A DNA stretch of 58,489 bases from Clostridia bacterium (GCA_030445865.1 JASUSV010000007.1:1-58489), one strand, 5' to 3'; counted from the first letter of the stretch, positions 7,900 through 17,525 are shown. The notes: generated by a model not told the origin, from the letters alone. Program-made: numbers and translations.

Positions 7900-9492
7900 A
7901 TGTCTCAGGGATACGTAGCTTTAATTTTGCATGCTCACTTGCCTTACGTCCGCCACCCGGAAGAAGAATTTTCCCTGGCCGAAAAGTGGTATTACGAAGC
8001 AGTTACCGAAACTTACATCCCCTTAATCCGAATGTGCCAGCGGCTGGCCGAAGATAAAGTCTCTTACCGACTGACCATCTCCTTAAGCCCGCCTCTGGCC
8101 TCCATGATGGCCGACGCTTTCATCCAGAAGCGCTATTTAAAATACCTCGAGAGCCTGCGCGAACTGGCAGCCAGGGAGGTCTGGCGCACCAGGCGCGATC
8201 CCCATTTTCACCCCCTGGCCCGCATGTACCAGCAATTATTTGAAGAGGTATACCGTTTCTATCATCTGGTATATAAAAATGATCTTATTTCGGCCTGGCG
8301 AGAACTACAGGATGCCGGTCAAATAGAGTTTATTACCTCGGCCGCCACCCACGGTTACTTACCCCTTATTGGCCTGCAGCGCGAAGTAACCCGGGCCCAA
8401 ATATCCATCGCCGTAAACAACCACCGGCGCCTTTTTGGTCGCCCGCCGGCGGGGCTGTGGCTGCCGGAATGCGCTTATAACCCCGGGGATGACGAAATCC
8501 TGAGAGAATTTGGCCTGAGGTATTTCTTTGTTGACGCCCATGGCCTGCTCTACGCCACGCCTCGGCCCCGTTACGCCATTTTCGCCCCTGTGGCCTGCCC
8601 CGCTTCCGGCGTGGCTGCCTTCGGCCGCGACTTGGAATCTTCCGAGCAAGTCTGGAGCGCCCAGGAGGGTTATCCCGGGGATTTCGACTACCGCGAGTTT
8701 TACCGCGACATCGGCTACGATTTGGATTACGAGTATATTAAGCCTTATATTCATCCCTCGGGCTTACGTGTAGATACCGGCTTTAAATATTACCGTATCA
8801 CCGGCAAATCTAATTATAAAGAGCCCTACATACCAGAATGGGCGAGCGCCAAAGCCAGGATTCACGCCGGGAACTTTCTGTTCAACCGCGAAAAACAAAT
8901 CGAGTACTTAACCTCTTATATGGACCGGCCTCCTTTAATCGTATGCCCTTATGACGCCGAGCTCTTCGGCCACTGGTGGTTTGAAGGTCCGCAATGGCTG
9001 GAATCCCTTTTTCGCCAGGTATCCGCCTTGCCGCACCAGCCTTTTGTATTTATAACCGCAAGTGAATATCTGGATCACTTCCCTGTCAATCAACCGGCTA
9101 CGCCCTGTATGTCCTCCTGGGGCAATAATGGCTATAACGAAGTCTGGCTGGAAGGATCTAACGACTGGATCTACCGCCACCTGCACAACGCCGCCGAAGC
9201 CATGATCGCCCTGGCCAACCGCTTCCCACAGGCCGAAGGCCTGCAGCTCCGCGCTTTAAACCAGGCCGCCCGCGAGCTCCTGCTCGCCCAGAGTAGTGAC
9301 TGGGCCTTTATAATGAAAACCGGCACTATGGTAGATTATGCCGTGGCCAGGACTAAAAAACACCTACTCAATTTCTGGGAGCTAAAGGAGGCCGTAGAGG
9401 CCGGCAAAGTAGACGAAGAAAGCCTGACCGCCCTTGAGGAAGCCGACAATATTTTCCCGGATATAAATTACAGGGTTTTTGCCAGCACATAA
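7900..9492 (+). CDS. 1,4-alpha-glucan branching enzyme, GH57 (DUF1957) type
   Basis: A 530-residue cytoplasmic enzyme expected to form alpha-1,6 branches in glycogen. The N-terminus LILHAHLPYVRHP is the first GH57 motif. The nucleophile candidate is Glu190 in GLWLPECAYNPG and the acid/base candidate is Asp352 in CPYDAELFGHWWFEGP, agreeing in position and context with the Thermus and Thermococcus enzymes. It forms an operon with the DUF4912 gene and would work with the glycogen synthase (36 kb) and the GT4 enzyme (34 kb). Confidence 0.93.
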   Translation: MSQGYVALILHAHLPYVRHPEEEFSLAEKWYYEAVTETYIPLIRMCQRLAEDKVSYRLTISLSPPLASMMADAFIQKRYLKYLESLRELAAREVWRTRRDPHFHPLARMYQQLFEEVYRFYHLVYKNDLISAWRELQDAGQIEFITSAATHGYLPLIGLQREVTRAQISIAVNNHRRLFGRPPAGLWLPECAYNPGDDEILREFGLRYFFVDAHGLLYATPRPRYAIFAPVACPASGVAAFGRDLESSEQVWSAQEGYPGDFDYREFYRDIGYDLDYEYIKPYIHPSGLRVDTGFKYYRITGKSNYKEPYIPEWASAKARIHAGNFLFNREKQIEYLTSYMDRPPLIVCPYDAELFGHWWFEGPQWLESLFRQVSALPHQPFVFITASEYLDHFPVNQPATPCMSSWGNNGYNEVWLEGSNDWIYRHLHNAAEAMIALANRFPQAEGLQLRALNQAARELLLAQSSDWAFIMKTGTMVDYAVARTKKHLLNFWELKEAVEAGKVDEESLTALEEADNIFPDINYRVFAST

Positions 9493-9592
9493 CTCCTGGG
9501 CTTTGTCTTCTACCAACCCTCCCGCCAGGCCATTTTCCTCACAAACCCCGCCTTTGATACCTCCCAAATACCGAACCTTAATTTTAGAAGTT

Positions 9593-9610
9593 TTTCTTTC
9601 TATAAAGAAA
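9593..9610. promoter_or_regulatory. Perfect 7-bp inverted repeat upstream of trkA
   Basis: TTTCTTT-CTAT-AAAGAAA lies 60 bp before the trkA start within a 178-bp gap (9493-9670) that otherwise holds nothing recognised. TATAAA within it could serve as a -10 element, but no good -35 is seen. It may be an operator; no riboswitch consensus was noticed. Confidence 0.35.
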
Positions 9611-9670
9611 GGATTCTAGCCAACTTGGTCGAATATATAGACCTTAAATTACCTTAAGGGAAGCGATTTC

Positions 9671-11014
9671 GTGCGTATAACCATAATCGGAGCCGGCAAG
9701 GTGGGCTTTAAACTGGCGGAGATGCTTTCATACAGGGGCCATGACGTGCTCGTTATCGAGCAGGACCCCGAAAGACAGAGAATTATCGAAGAAAAGCTGG
9801 ACGTACAGACTCTTCGCGCCAACGGCGCCAGCCCCGCTGTGCTTAAAGAAAGCGGCATTGCCACTACCGACCTCTTAATTGCCGTGACCGAGAACGACGA
9901 ATTAAATATCATCGCCAGCCTTTTTGCCAAAAAGCTGGGCGCAAAGAGGACCGTAGCCCGCATCCGTAACCCTGAATATCTCTCCTGCGCCGAAATAGGC
10001 CTCGACAATACGCTGGGTATCGATCTGGTTATCAACCCCGACTATGTAACGGCTGCAGCCATTGCGGAGCTGGTCGAGGCGCCCGAGGCCATTGAATCCG
10101 AGTACTATGCCGACGGCAAGATCCAGTTACTCGAACTCCGCCTTCCTCCGGAGGCCCAGGCGGTAAACAAAAAGCTTAAAGAACTGCCCTCGCCAAACCC
10201 TTACTTGATAGTAGCCGTCCAGCGCGGAGAAAAAATACTGATCCCTCGGGGAGAAGACCGCCTCCTGGCCGGAGACCTGGTATTCGTCCTCGCGCCGGCC
10301 AAGCAGATGGAACACGTAGAGCACCTTTTGGGCCAAAAACGCATGCACGTGCAACAGGTGGTAATTTTGGGCGGCGCGCGGACGGCCTACTACCTGGCGC
10401 AAAGGCTCCGTGGCAAAAAGATTGAAATCAAAATTATTGAAAAAGACCGGCACCAGTGCGAAATCTTAAGCGAAAAATTGCCCCAGGCCATAATCATCCA
10501 CGGCGACGGAAGCGACCTGAGCCTCCTGGAGGAAGAAGATATTGGACAGGCAGACCTCTTCGCCGCCGTTACCGGCGACGATAAAGTAAACCTGCTCGTC
10601 TCCCTCCTGGCCAAACACCTGGGAGCCAAAAAGGTGGTAGCTAAAGTAGGCCGTTCGGATTACGCCGGTCTCATGGAAAAATTGGGCATAGACGTAGTCA
10701 TCAGCCCGCGCCTGCTGACAGCAGCGGCCATTTTAAAATATGTCATGCGGGGAGAAATTGTTTCCGTAAGCCTGCTGGGGCAGGACAAGGCGGAAATGAT
10801 AGAATTCATCGCGCCGCAAGGATGCCGGGTAGCAGGCAAGCCTTTAAAACAAATTAATTTTCCCCGCCACGCCATTATCGGTGCCATCGCCCGGGGAGAG
10901 GAAGTAATTGTCCCCGGAGGCAATGACTTTATTATGCCTGGTGATCATGTTATCGTTTTTGCCCTACCTGAAGCGGTAGCCAATGTTCAAAATTTCTTCG
11001 GTAGCAACCGGTAG
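9671..11014 (+). CDS. trkA: Trk system potassium uptake protein TrkA
   Basis: A 447-residue cytoplasmic regulator of a potassium channel/transporter. Two tandem RCK units are visible: the first begins IIGAGKVGFKLAEML at residue 4, the second begins VVILGGARTAYYLAQRL near residue 227, each followed by a TrkA_C domain. The first has the full GxGxxG nucleotide site; the second is looser. The start is GTG with AAGGGAAG upstream. It lies 9 bp ahead of trkH and is clearly its partner. Confidence 0.95.
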   Translation: MRITIIGAGKVGFKLAEMLSYRGHDVLVIEQDPERQRIIEEKLDVQTLRANGASPAVLKESGIATTDLLIAVTENDELNIIASLFAKKLGAKRTVARIRNPEYLSCAEIGLDNTLGIDLVINPDYVTAAAIAELVEAPEAIESEYYADGKIQLLELRLPPEAQAVNKKLKELPSPNPYLIVAVQRGEKILIPRGEDRLLAGDLVFVLAPAKQMEHVEHLLGQKRMHVQQVVILGGARTAYYLAQRLRGKKIEIKIIEKDRHQCEILSEKLPQAIIIHGDGSDLSLLEEEDIGQADLFAAVTGDDKVNLLVSLLAKHLGAKKVVAKVGRSDYAGLMEKLGIDVVISPRLLTAAAILKYVMRGEIVSVSLLGQDKAEMIEFIAPQGCRVAGKPLKQINFPRHAIIGAIARGEEVIVPGGNDFIMPGDHVIVFALPEAVANVQNFFGSNR

Positions 11015-11023
11015 AGGACTAAT

Positions 11024-12475
11024 ATGCGTTATAACCTGGTAACCCGAATTCTGGGAAAAATTATAATCTTGGTCGGTTTTGCCCTTATAATTCCCGTAAT
11101 ATTGGCCCTATACTTCCAAGAAAAGGAATGGAAAGCCTTCGCCTATAGCACAGTTATAGCTTTAGCCATCGGTTTCCCTTTAAGCCGTTGGCCTTATAAC
11201 AATGGAGAAATCCGCCGGCGCGAAGGTTATGCGATTGTGGCCTTGAGCTGGGCAGCAGCCTCGATTTTCGGCTGCCTGCCTTATCTTTTCGCCGGGACTT
11301 TTACAAACTTTGCCGATGCCCTCTTTGAGACCGTATCCGGTTTTACTACCACGGGTGCCAGCGTCATGACGGACATTGAGATACATGCCCGCTCCATCCT
11401 TTTCTGGCGCAGCCTGACCCAGTGGCTGGGCGGCATGGGGATCGTCGTGCTTTTTGTAGCCTTGCTTTCCCAACTCGGTGTTGGAGGTCTACACATGCTC
11501 CAGGCAGAAGCGCCCGGACCGGTGACTGAAAAACTAAAGCCCCGCATCCAGGAAACGGCTAAAATCCTGTGGCTAACTTATGTAATCCTGTCTGCCGCCG
11601 AAGCCCTTTTGCTCTGGCTTACCGGCATGCCGCTGTACGAAGCCGTCGTCCATACTTTCAGTACTATGGCTACCGGCGGCTTTTCCAGTAAAAATGCCAG
11701 TATCGGCCATTATGAGAGCCCGTTGATACATTGGATTATTATTATCTTTATGTTTTTAGCCGGCGCTAACTTTGCCCTCTACTACCAGGCTTTAAGACAA
11801 AAAAATCCCCTTTATTTCTGGCGCAATCCAGAGTTCAGATTATATACCCTGATAACCTTGGGGGCAACCATCACCATCGCCCTTGATCTCTTCATTAGGG
11901 GATACTACCGGGGTGAAAATCTTATCCGCCAGGCGGCTTTTCAGGTGACTTCGATCCTTACTACCACCGGCTTTGCCACCGCAGATTTTGATACCTGGCC
12001 CAGCTTTTCACGGCTGCTTCTGCTGGTTTTAATGTTTGTCGGCGGGTGTTACGGCTCTACGGGCGGCTCGATTAAAGTAGGGCGCCACCTAGTACTATTA
12101 AAAAACGGCATGGTAGAGCTTTTCCGCGCCGTCCACCCCCATGCCGTCCTGCCAGTTCGCCTGGGCAACGCAGTCGTGGTTAAAGAAACCCTGATTTTAA
12201 ATATCCTGCAATTTATCGGTCTTTATTTATTAATTTTTGCCCTGAGTACCCTATTACTTGTCTCCCTTACCGGGCTGGATATGGAAAGCGCCGCCAGCGC
12301 CGTGGCCGCTACTTTAGGGAATGTCGGCCCCGGCCTGGGCGTCGTCGGCCCCACCCAGAACTATGCCCACCTGCCGGCGGCGGCCAAATACCTCCTCTCC
12401 TGGCTCATGCTCGTAGGGCGCCTGGAGATCTATACAGTCCTGGTATTGTTCTTGCGGGCTACGTGGAAGAGGTAA
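11024..12475 (+). CDS. trkH: Trk/Ktr potassium transporter membrane subunit
   Basis: 483 residues with about ten membrane segments and four P-loop-like repeats. The selectivity-filter loops are seen as ETVSGFTTTGASV, STMATGGFSSKN, SILTTTGFATAD and TLGNVGPGLG. It forms the ion path with TrkA as gating subunit. The 3' end overlaps the 3' end of the convergent sigma-54 activator gene by 17 bp, and no terminator is visible between them. Confidence 0.94.
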   Translation: MRYNLVTRILGKIIILVGFALIIPVILALYFQEKEWKAFAYSTVIALAIGFPLSRWPYNNGEIRRREGYAIVALSWAAASIFGCLPYLFAGTFTNFADALFETVSGFTTTGASVMTDIEIHARSILFWRSLTQWLGGMGIVVLFVALLSQLGVGGLHMLQAEAPGPVTEKLKPRIQETAKILWLTYVILSAAEALLLWLTGMPLYEAVVHTFSTMATGGFSSKNASIGHYESPLIHWIIIIFMFLAGANFALYYQALRQKNPLYFWRNPEFRLYTLITLGATITIALDLFIRGYYRGENLIRQAAFQVTSILTTTGFATADFDTWPSFSRLLLLVLMFVGGCYGSTGGSIKVGRHLVLLKNGMVELFRAVHPHAVLPVRLGNAVVVKETLILNILQFIGLYLLIFALSTLLLVSLTGLDMESAASAVAATLGNVGPGLGVVGPTQNYAHLPAAAKYLLSWLMLVGRLEIYTVLVLFLRATWKR

Positions 12476-14210
12476 CATCATTCCTATATTTTTGCCACTT
12501 ACGTACAACCGTGGACTGGTCGATTTCCAGCGCCCTGGCTACTTTGCGCGTTGTGCCGTAGCGGGCAAAAGCCAGGGCGAAAAGCTGGCGCTCGGTTTCT
12601 TCTAAGGCGCGGCGCAAGGGGATGATTGTATTTACAACTATTTCGCGGTTAGGGGAAGGCTTTTGTAAGTAAGAAGGTAGATGTTCGGGCCTAATTTCTT
12701 CCCCTTCTGCAAGGACTAAAAGCCGCTCGACTAAATTTTCAAGCTCGCGTACATTACCGGGCCAGGAATAATCCATGAGCAACTCGACAGCCTGGCTATG
12801 GAAGCGGTACCGGGTCCCATACTTTTTATTAAATTTTTCTACAAAATGGTTAACTAAAAAAGGTATTTCTTCCTTCCTCTCCCTTAGAGGCGGCACGATG
12901 ATAGGGACTACATTCAATCGATAATATAAATCTTCACGGAAAGCACCTTCACGGACCATTTTTTCTAGGTCGCGGTTGGTAGCAGCGATAACGCGGATAT
13001 CCAATTTCACAGGCTTAGTCCCACCAACACGGTAAATACGTCCGTCCTGAATTGCCTGGAGCAGTTTAACCTGGATATTAAGGGGGAGTTCGGCGACCTC
13101 ATCCAAGAAGATGGTTCCCCCGTTGGCCAGCTCAAACATCCCCGCCTTACCCTCACGGCTGGCTCCTGTAAAAGAACCCCGTTCATAACCAAATAGCTCC
13201 GATTCTACCAAGGTTTCGGGAATGGCTCCGCAATTGACTTTAATATAGGGACCCGCAGATCTGCGGCTGGTTTCGTGGATAAAACCGGCCACTACGTCTT
13301 TGCCAACACCTGATTCGCCTAATATCAACACTGTAGAATCTACGGCCGCAACCTTTAAAGCTACTTCAAAAACCTTCTGCATAACTTTACTGTGGACGAC
13401 AATATCCCGCGTTTTTCCTTGCAAGAGCTGCAGCCTTTTTACTTCAGCAGCATAAGATGCAGCCCTTTCCCTTGCGCGGCTAAGCTCTTCATTTAAACGG
13501 ATGATTTCGCTTATGTCGCGGACGTTAGTCACTATCCGCCAGATGTTGCCTTGGTCATCGAAAACCGGCGTGGCTGTAACCATAGCCCGTTTTCCGGTAA
13601 TAATGTCGTGGATTAGGGTTACCGGCTGTTTGGTCTCCAGCACGTGCAGGGCTGCAGAATCCGAATAATAACCCTGACGCACCAAATCGCGCAAATTTTT
13701 ACCTACAACCTCTTCTCTTTTGATACCTGAAAAGCGCTCATAACCTTTATTTACTCTCAGGGTATTGCCTTCGCCGTCGCTTATCCAGATGCCGTCATAA
13801 GAAGCTTCCAGGATTGCGTCCAATTCCTTATTCTTCTCTTTTACCAAAGCCAGCTCTCGCACAGCCTCTTCCAGCGCCGATATATCTTGAAAAATCGAAA
13901 CCGCCCCTACGATCGCACCCTCCCGTATAATGGGGGTCCTATTGCTCAAACACGGTATATTGCCGAGATAATGGCGGTGATTATAGATCGGTTTTCCGGT
14001 ATGAAGCACATCAAGCAGCAAGGAGCCTGGTATTACCTCTTCCATCGGTTTACCCAACGCGTCTTCCGCTTTAATACCTACCAGTTTTTCCGCAGCCCGG
14101 TTAAAAACTTTAATCAGGCCGCGGTTATCGATAACAATAATAGCATTATAAGCAGAATCAAAAATGCCGTCTAATTCTTCAGGGGTAAGTTGTCCGAGGA
14201 GATGCGGCAA
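12459..14210 (-). CDS. Sigma-54-dependent activator with two PAS domains
   Basis: A 583-residue enhancer-binding protein. Two PAS domains (about 12-110 and 128-235) precede a short coiled segment, an AAA+ domain (about 265-500; Walker A GESGVGKD at 298-305, Walker B GGTIFLDEV) and a TyrR/RocR-like helix-turn-helix at the end (TTRKVARALEIDQSTVVRKW). There is no receiver domain, so it probably senses a small molecule directly. The sigma-54 contact loop reads GSFTGA (345-350) instead of GAFTGA. The TTG start has AAGGAGG 7 nt ahead. It lies just downstream of the LarA/ABC operon, whose promoter is of sigma-54 type, and is the best candidate for its activator. Confidence 0.93.
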   Translation of the reverse strand: MPHLLGQLTPEELDGIFDSAYNAIIVIDNRGLIKVFNRAAEKLVGIKAEDALGKPMEEVIPGSLLLDVLHTGKPIYNHRHYLGNIPCLSNRTPIIREGAIVGAVSIFQDISALEEAVRELALVKEKNKELDAILEASYDGIWISDGEGNTLRVNKGYERFSGIKREEVVGKNLRDLVRQGYYSDSAALHVLETKQPVTLIHDIITGKRAMVTATPVFDDQGNIWRIVTNVRDISEIIRLNEELSRARERAASYAAEVKRLQLLQGKTRDIVVHSKVMQKVFEVALKVAAVDSTVLILGESGVGKDVVAGFIHETSRRSAGPYIKVNCGAIPETLVESELFGYERGSFTGASREGKAGMFELANGGTIFLDEVAELPLNIQVKLLQAIQDGRIYRVGGTKPVKLDIRVIAATNRDLEKMVREGAFREDLYYRLNVVPIIVPPLRERKEEIPFLVNHFVEKFNKKYGTRYRFHSQAVELLMDYSWPGNVRELENLVERLLVLAEGEEIRPEHLPSYLQKPSPNREIVVNTIIPLRRALEETERQLFALAFARYGTTRKVARALEIDQSTVVRKWQKYRNDVTSST

Positions 14211-14294
14211 AGCAATTCCTCCTTAAATTCAAACCCTTCACTACCTTTTAAGTTAAATGTTATTATATTACCCCTTTCTATGACAATAGGTAAA

Positions 14295-14318
14295 TTAAAA
14301 GGCGGGGTTTTCCCCGCC
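14295..14318 (-). terminator. Terminator of the LarA/ABC operon
   Basis: GGCGGGG-AAAA-CCCCGCC with TTTT on both sides, between the LarA-like stop and the start of the PAS activator gene. It would end transcription that begins at the sigma-54 promoter at 20.25 kb. Confidence 0.85.
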
Positions 14319-14336
14319 TTTTCGCTCGTATTCTAT

Positions 14337-15743
14337 TTATTCCACATAGAACTGCAACCGCGGTTTACTCCAGAAGCTGGGTAGAACAATTACCCTGGGA
14401 TTGGGGCCTACTATCTGCTTGGCCCGGGCAAAGGCAATATCGAAATCCTTAACGGCTTCTACCCCCAGTTTGCGGAAGGCTCCGGGATTTTGAACGTTAG
14501 ACATAATAATCTTGCTGCAGTGGTCAACAATGTACTGGGATTCATAGAACAGCCAGAAAGGATGAATGGGATGATAACCATGGCAGTACCGATACTTAAA
14601 AACTAAATCTTCGCGATTTATAAATTCATCTTCATAATCATAAAGCTCTGCGGCTGTGAAGCAGCGGCTGTAAATATCCATAACTTCGTTGTAAGAGGGG
14701 TGCAAACGCTCGTTAACCTGGCCGTTCGACTGGGCTACCCCAATAACCACGCCCCCTTCGCGTACTAAGTGTTTGTTCACCCAGTGGCGCGGAGCGGTAG
14801 TGGTGCCGGTAAAGGCAATAAGCGGGTTATTGCTGTCGCCGTAAAGCAAAAACTGCGGAATACCTACAACCACTATATCCGCCTGCGGGCATCTAACCTG
14901 GTAGATAGATTCCACAAATTTCCACGCTGGCTCCTGGATCTCTTTATAATGCCCGGCCCATACATTGATAACCTGTCCGCCCTGGCCTACCGCGCAGTCG
15001 ACATAGAAGACCTTTTTACCGATAAACTTTTCTATCTGGTCCATCACGGCGTCTTTATGGCTACGGTAGAACATAGTCCTGGGATCGCCATGGCAGGAGC
15101 GGGGGTCGCCTACTACATCCCAGCTATGGGTAGAGCGCATACTCCGGGCGCTCGCCAGGCCGATAATCACGCCGCAGCCGGTCATACCGCCCCAGTTTGA
15201 AGACTGCACTGTACCGCAGTAAATAAAGAGGTCGGAGGTGGCCAAAAGTTTGTTATACTCTACGTAGTCTCCCATTTCGGAAACGCCCATATAGACCAGG
15301 CCGTCCGGGTCGGAGCAGTCGTGGTTTATCAGCCGGTTGGCGCTGCCCTTGGGCCAGAAACGCTCGAATACTTCCTGGCCTAAATAAGCGCGTAATTGGG
15401 CTTTAGTAAACTTGCAATGGTTGCCGGTAGCGCAGAGCAAGGTGATATCCTCATCAGGGATACCTGCCTGGTTAAGGACCTCCAGCAAAACGGGTATAAC
15501 TACCTGGCGCGGTGGAGCAGGGCGGCAGGGGTCGTCGAAGGCAATAGTAACTTTCATACCCTTCTTGGCCAGCTCTCTTAAGGGGGGCATGCCTAACGGA
15601 TTGTCTATGGCTTTACGCACCAGTTCCTGCGGATTCGGCGCTCCCGGCGGTGGGCTGGATTCCAGCACCAGGGCGTCTTCCGGTACATTAATATTAATCT
15701 TTTTATCCCAGTAGTCAACGGCTACTGTTTTGGTTCCGGCCAT
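14337..15743 (-). CDS. LarA-like (DUF2088) protein with altered cofactor site
   Basis: 468 residues, related to nickel-dependent lactate racemase and other 2-hydroxyacid racemases/epimerases. CATGNHCKF (His109) matches the first catalytic histidine region and STHSWD (His206) the nickel-ligand histidine. However the LarA segment that carries the cofactor-linked lysine (FSGGRK in L. plantarum) is here NWGGMTGCG, with Thr188 at the lysine position, and the preceding catalytic histidine also seems absent. It may therefore use the cofactor differently or do other chemistry. It is the last gene of the operon with the ABC transporter and flavin disulfide reductase, suggesting that all act on one imported compound. 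The alignment is by eye. Confidence 0.75.
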   Translation of the reverse strand: MAGTKTVAVDYWDKKININVPEDALVLESSPPPGAPNPQELVRKAIDNPLGMPPLRELAKKGMKVTIAFDDPCRPAPPRQVVIPVLLEVLNQAGIPDEDITLLCATGNHCKFTKAQLRAYLGQEVFERFWPKGSANRLINHDCSDPDGLVYMGVSEMGDYVEYNKLLATSDLFIYCGTVQSSNWGGMTGCGVIIGLASARSMRSTHSWDVVGDPRSCHGDPRTMFYRSHKDAVMDQIEKFIGKKVFYVDCAVGQGGQVINVWAGHYKEIQEPAWKFVESIYQVRCPQADIVVVGIPQFLLYGDSNNPLIAFTGTTTAPRHWVNKHLVREGGVVIGVAQSNGQVNERLHPSYNEVMDIYSRCFTAAELYDYEDEFINREDLVFKYRYCHGYHPIHPFWLFYESQYIVDHCSKIIMSNVQNPGAFRKLGVEAVKDFDIAFARAKQIVGPNPRVIVLPSFWSKPRLQFYVE

Positions 15744-15802
15744 ACAAATCCTCCTTTGATTTTTTATTAAGGGGGCAATTCAGGATCCTCCTATTTTTTG
15801 GA

Positions 15803-16031
15803 AGTGCTTCCAAACCAAGCGGCTTATGCCGGAGCGGAGGCGCCCGCTGCTAATGGCGACTTGCAAACCATGAGCTCTCTCGCTGACGGGTTTCCCGGCC
15901 AATTCGGCCCTCGCATTCTTAAGCGGCCAGCTCTTAGAGCCCTGCCCTTGGCCTCATGCCGGACTTGGTTTTGATAGCTCGCAAGCGCTCGCCATTCCAG
16001 ACCGCTCGCCGCCACCCACTCCGGCATCGGA
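15803..16031 (+). repeat. Dispersed MITE-like element, copy C (diverged)
   Basis: The interval between the LarA-like and flavoprotein genes holds a degenerate member of the family: GTGCTTCCAAACC and TTATGCCGGAG at one end, CACTCCGGCATCGGA at the other, and a recognisable core 'gggtttcccggccaattcgg'. Most of the rest has drifted. An open frame across it (15824-16027, minus) has no ribosome site or family and is not a gene. Being inside an operon, the element is part of its mRNA. Confidence 0.6.
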
Positions 16032-16034
16032 AAT

Positions 16035-17525
16035 CTACAGGCTCGTTAGATTTTTCTGCCCCGCTCTCAGCCTGGTCAACTGGATGAAATGTTCGGCGTT
16101 CAGGAATAACTCGTGGAAGGTGGCCATTTCATCAACGGTTAACCCCTTGTCCAACAATACAGCTAGATACTGGAAGGCCGCCTTTGCTCCATAACCTACA
16201 TGCCAGAATCCTACAAATCTCCTGGACTTAGGCTCGATTATCGCCTTCTGGAAGCCCGACATTTCTGGATGTACGTGAGCCATAATCATTGAGCGCTCGG
16301 CCAGCGGCAGGCCGATATCGAGGTTAAAGGGAGGCATTTTAATTACTACGGCATCGCCATATTGTTCCCGGCATTGCTTTTCCGTTAGGCCAACCCAGGT
16401 AACTTCGTAGGTAGTGAACATAAACTCGGGTATGGTGCGGTTGGGCATCTCTACGTCTTCGCCCATAATATTGCGGGCGGCGTACATGCCCGATTGCCTT
16501 GCCTTGGACATCACATAAGGTGGCCCGGTAACATCGCCAATGGCATACACGTTGGGAATGCTGGTCTGGAATTTCCTGTTGACGACAATTTCATTATTGG
16601 GTCCAATCTCCACGCCTAGCGGTTTAGCTATTTCGGAATTGGGTATAACGCCTGTACCTAGAAATACAGTATCGCAAGGAATTACTTTTTCTACGCCATT
16701 TTCTTCGATAACTACACCTTCAACTTTCTCCGTACCCCTTATTTCTTTGATTTTTACATTCTCATAGATCTTAATTCCGCGGCGCTTCATGTTGGAGATA
16801 ACGAATTCGCGCACATCGTCATCGAGAAAACGGTATATAGGCGAACGGTTAACTACAGTAACATCACAGCCGCAGGCGCGGAAGAAGGACGTATAACCGG
16901 CAGCCGTTTTGCCCGCACCGATAACCACAACTTTCTCCGGTTCATAATCGATGTTGACGAGCTCCCGGTTAGTTAAAACGTTCTTCAAGTGAACCCCAGG
17001 GATGTCCGGTATCCGGGGGCGGGCGCCTGTAGCGATAACTAAATTTCTGGCTTTATAACGCTCGCCATCAACCTCAACCGTATTGGGATCAACAATTTTG
17101 GCTTCCTTATAAATATCAAACTCTATACCAAGCTGATCTTTGCTCTGATCGGTCATAAACTTATAAACATTGGTATCCCTTACCTTTCTAAAAAGCTCGA
17201 AGATAGGTACCATAGGGATCTTGTCCGGTATTTCCGGCATCCAGGTTAAACCGGAAAACCAGCGTAAGTGATCCATGTAAACTGCGTTATCGTAAGCGAA
17301 ATGTTCCGGCACGCAGTTATGCTTGCAGCATTGACCTCCCAGGTGGTTATCCATTTCAAAAGTAAACTGCGTACCGCCCATGGCCCTTAAGAAAGCAGAA
17401 CCGAATCTCCCGGCAGCACCACCACCAATAAAGATGGCATCGTAAACAAAATCTTTTTTAGGTTTGGATAATGAAGTAGCAGGCGGGATGTAGATACTTT
17501 TGGTCGGCCAATTCAACCTTTTCAT
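16035..17525 (-). CDS. FAD-dependent pyridine nucleotide-disulfide oxidoreductase, mercuric-reductase-like
   Basis: 496 residues with an N-terminal FAD fold (FIGGGAAGRFGSAFL), a redox-type cysteine pair spaced C-X4-C (GGQCCKHNCVPEH), a NAD(P) fold (VVVIGAGKTAAG), the second FAD motif (NVYAIGDVTG) and a dimerisation domain. Two features depart from the family: PEH replaces the usual PSK after the second cysteine, and the C-terminal HPTxxE is replaced by a HELFLNAEH segment. So it may not be a dihydrolipoamide or mercuric reductase. It lies between the ABC ATPase (61 bp) and the LarA-like gene in the same operon. The substrate is unknown. Confidence 0.82.
   Translation of the reverse strand: MKRLNWPTKSIYIPPATSLSKPKKDFVYDAIFIGGGAAGRFGSAFLRAMGGTQFTFEMDNHLGGQCCKHNCVPEHFAYDNAVYMDHLRWFSGLTWMPEIPDKIPMVPIFELFRKVRDTNVYKFMTDQSKDQLGIEFDIYKEAKIVDPNTVEVDGERYKARNLVIATGARPRIPDIPGVHLKNVLTNRELVNIDYEPEKVVVIGAGKTAAGYTSFFRACGCDVTVVNRSPIYRFLDDDVREFVISNMKRRGIKIYENVKIKEIRGTEKVEGVVIEENGVEKVIPCDTVFLGTGVIPNSEIAKPLGVEIGPNNEIVVNRKFQTSIPNVYAIGDVTGPPYVMSKARQSGMYAARNIMGEDVEMPNRTIPEFMFTTYEVTWVGLTEKQCREQYGDAVVIKMPPFNLDIGLPLAERSMIMAHVHPEMSGFQKAIIEPKSRRFVGFWHVGYGAKAAFQYLAVLLDKGLTVDEMATFHELFLNAEHFIQLTRLRAGQKNLTSL

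Noticed and set aside
9493-9670. Cyclic-di-AMP riboswitch before trkA
   Set aside because: The region is short and pyrimidine-rich and shows none of the ydaO-type conserved blocks; only a 7-bp inverted repeat was found.
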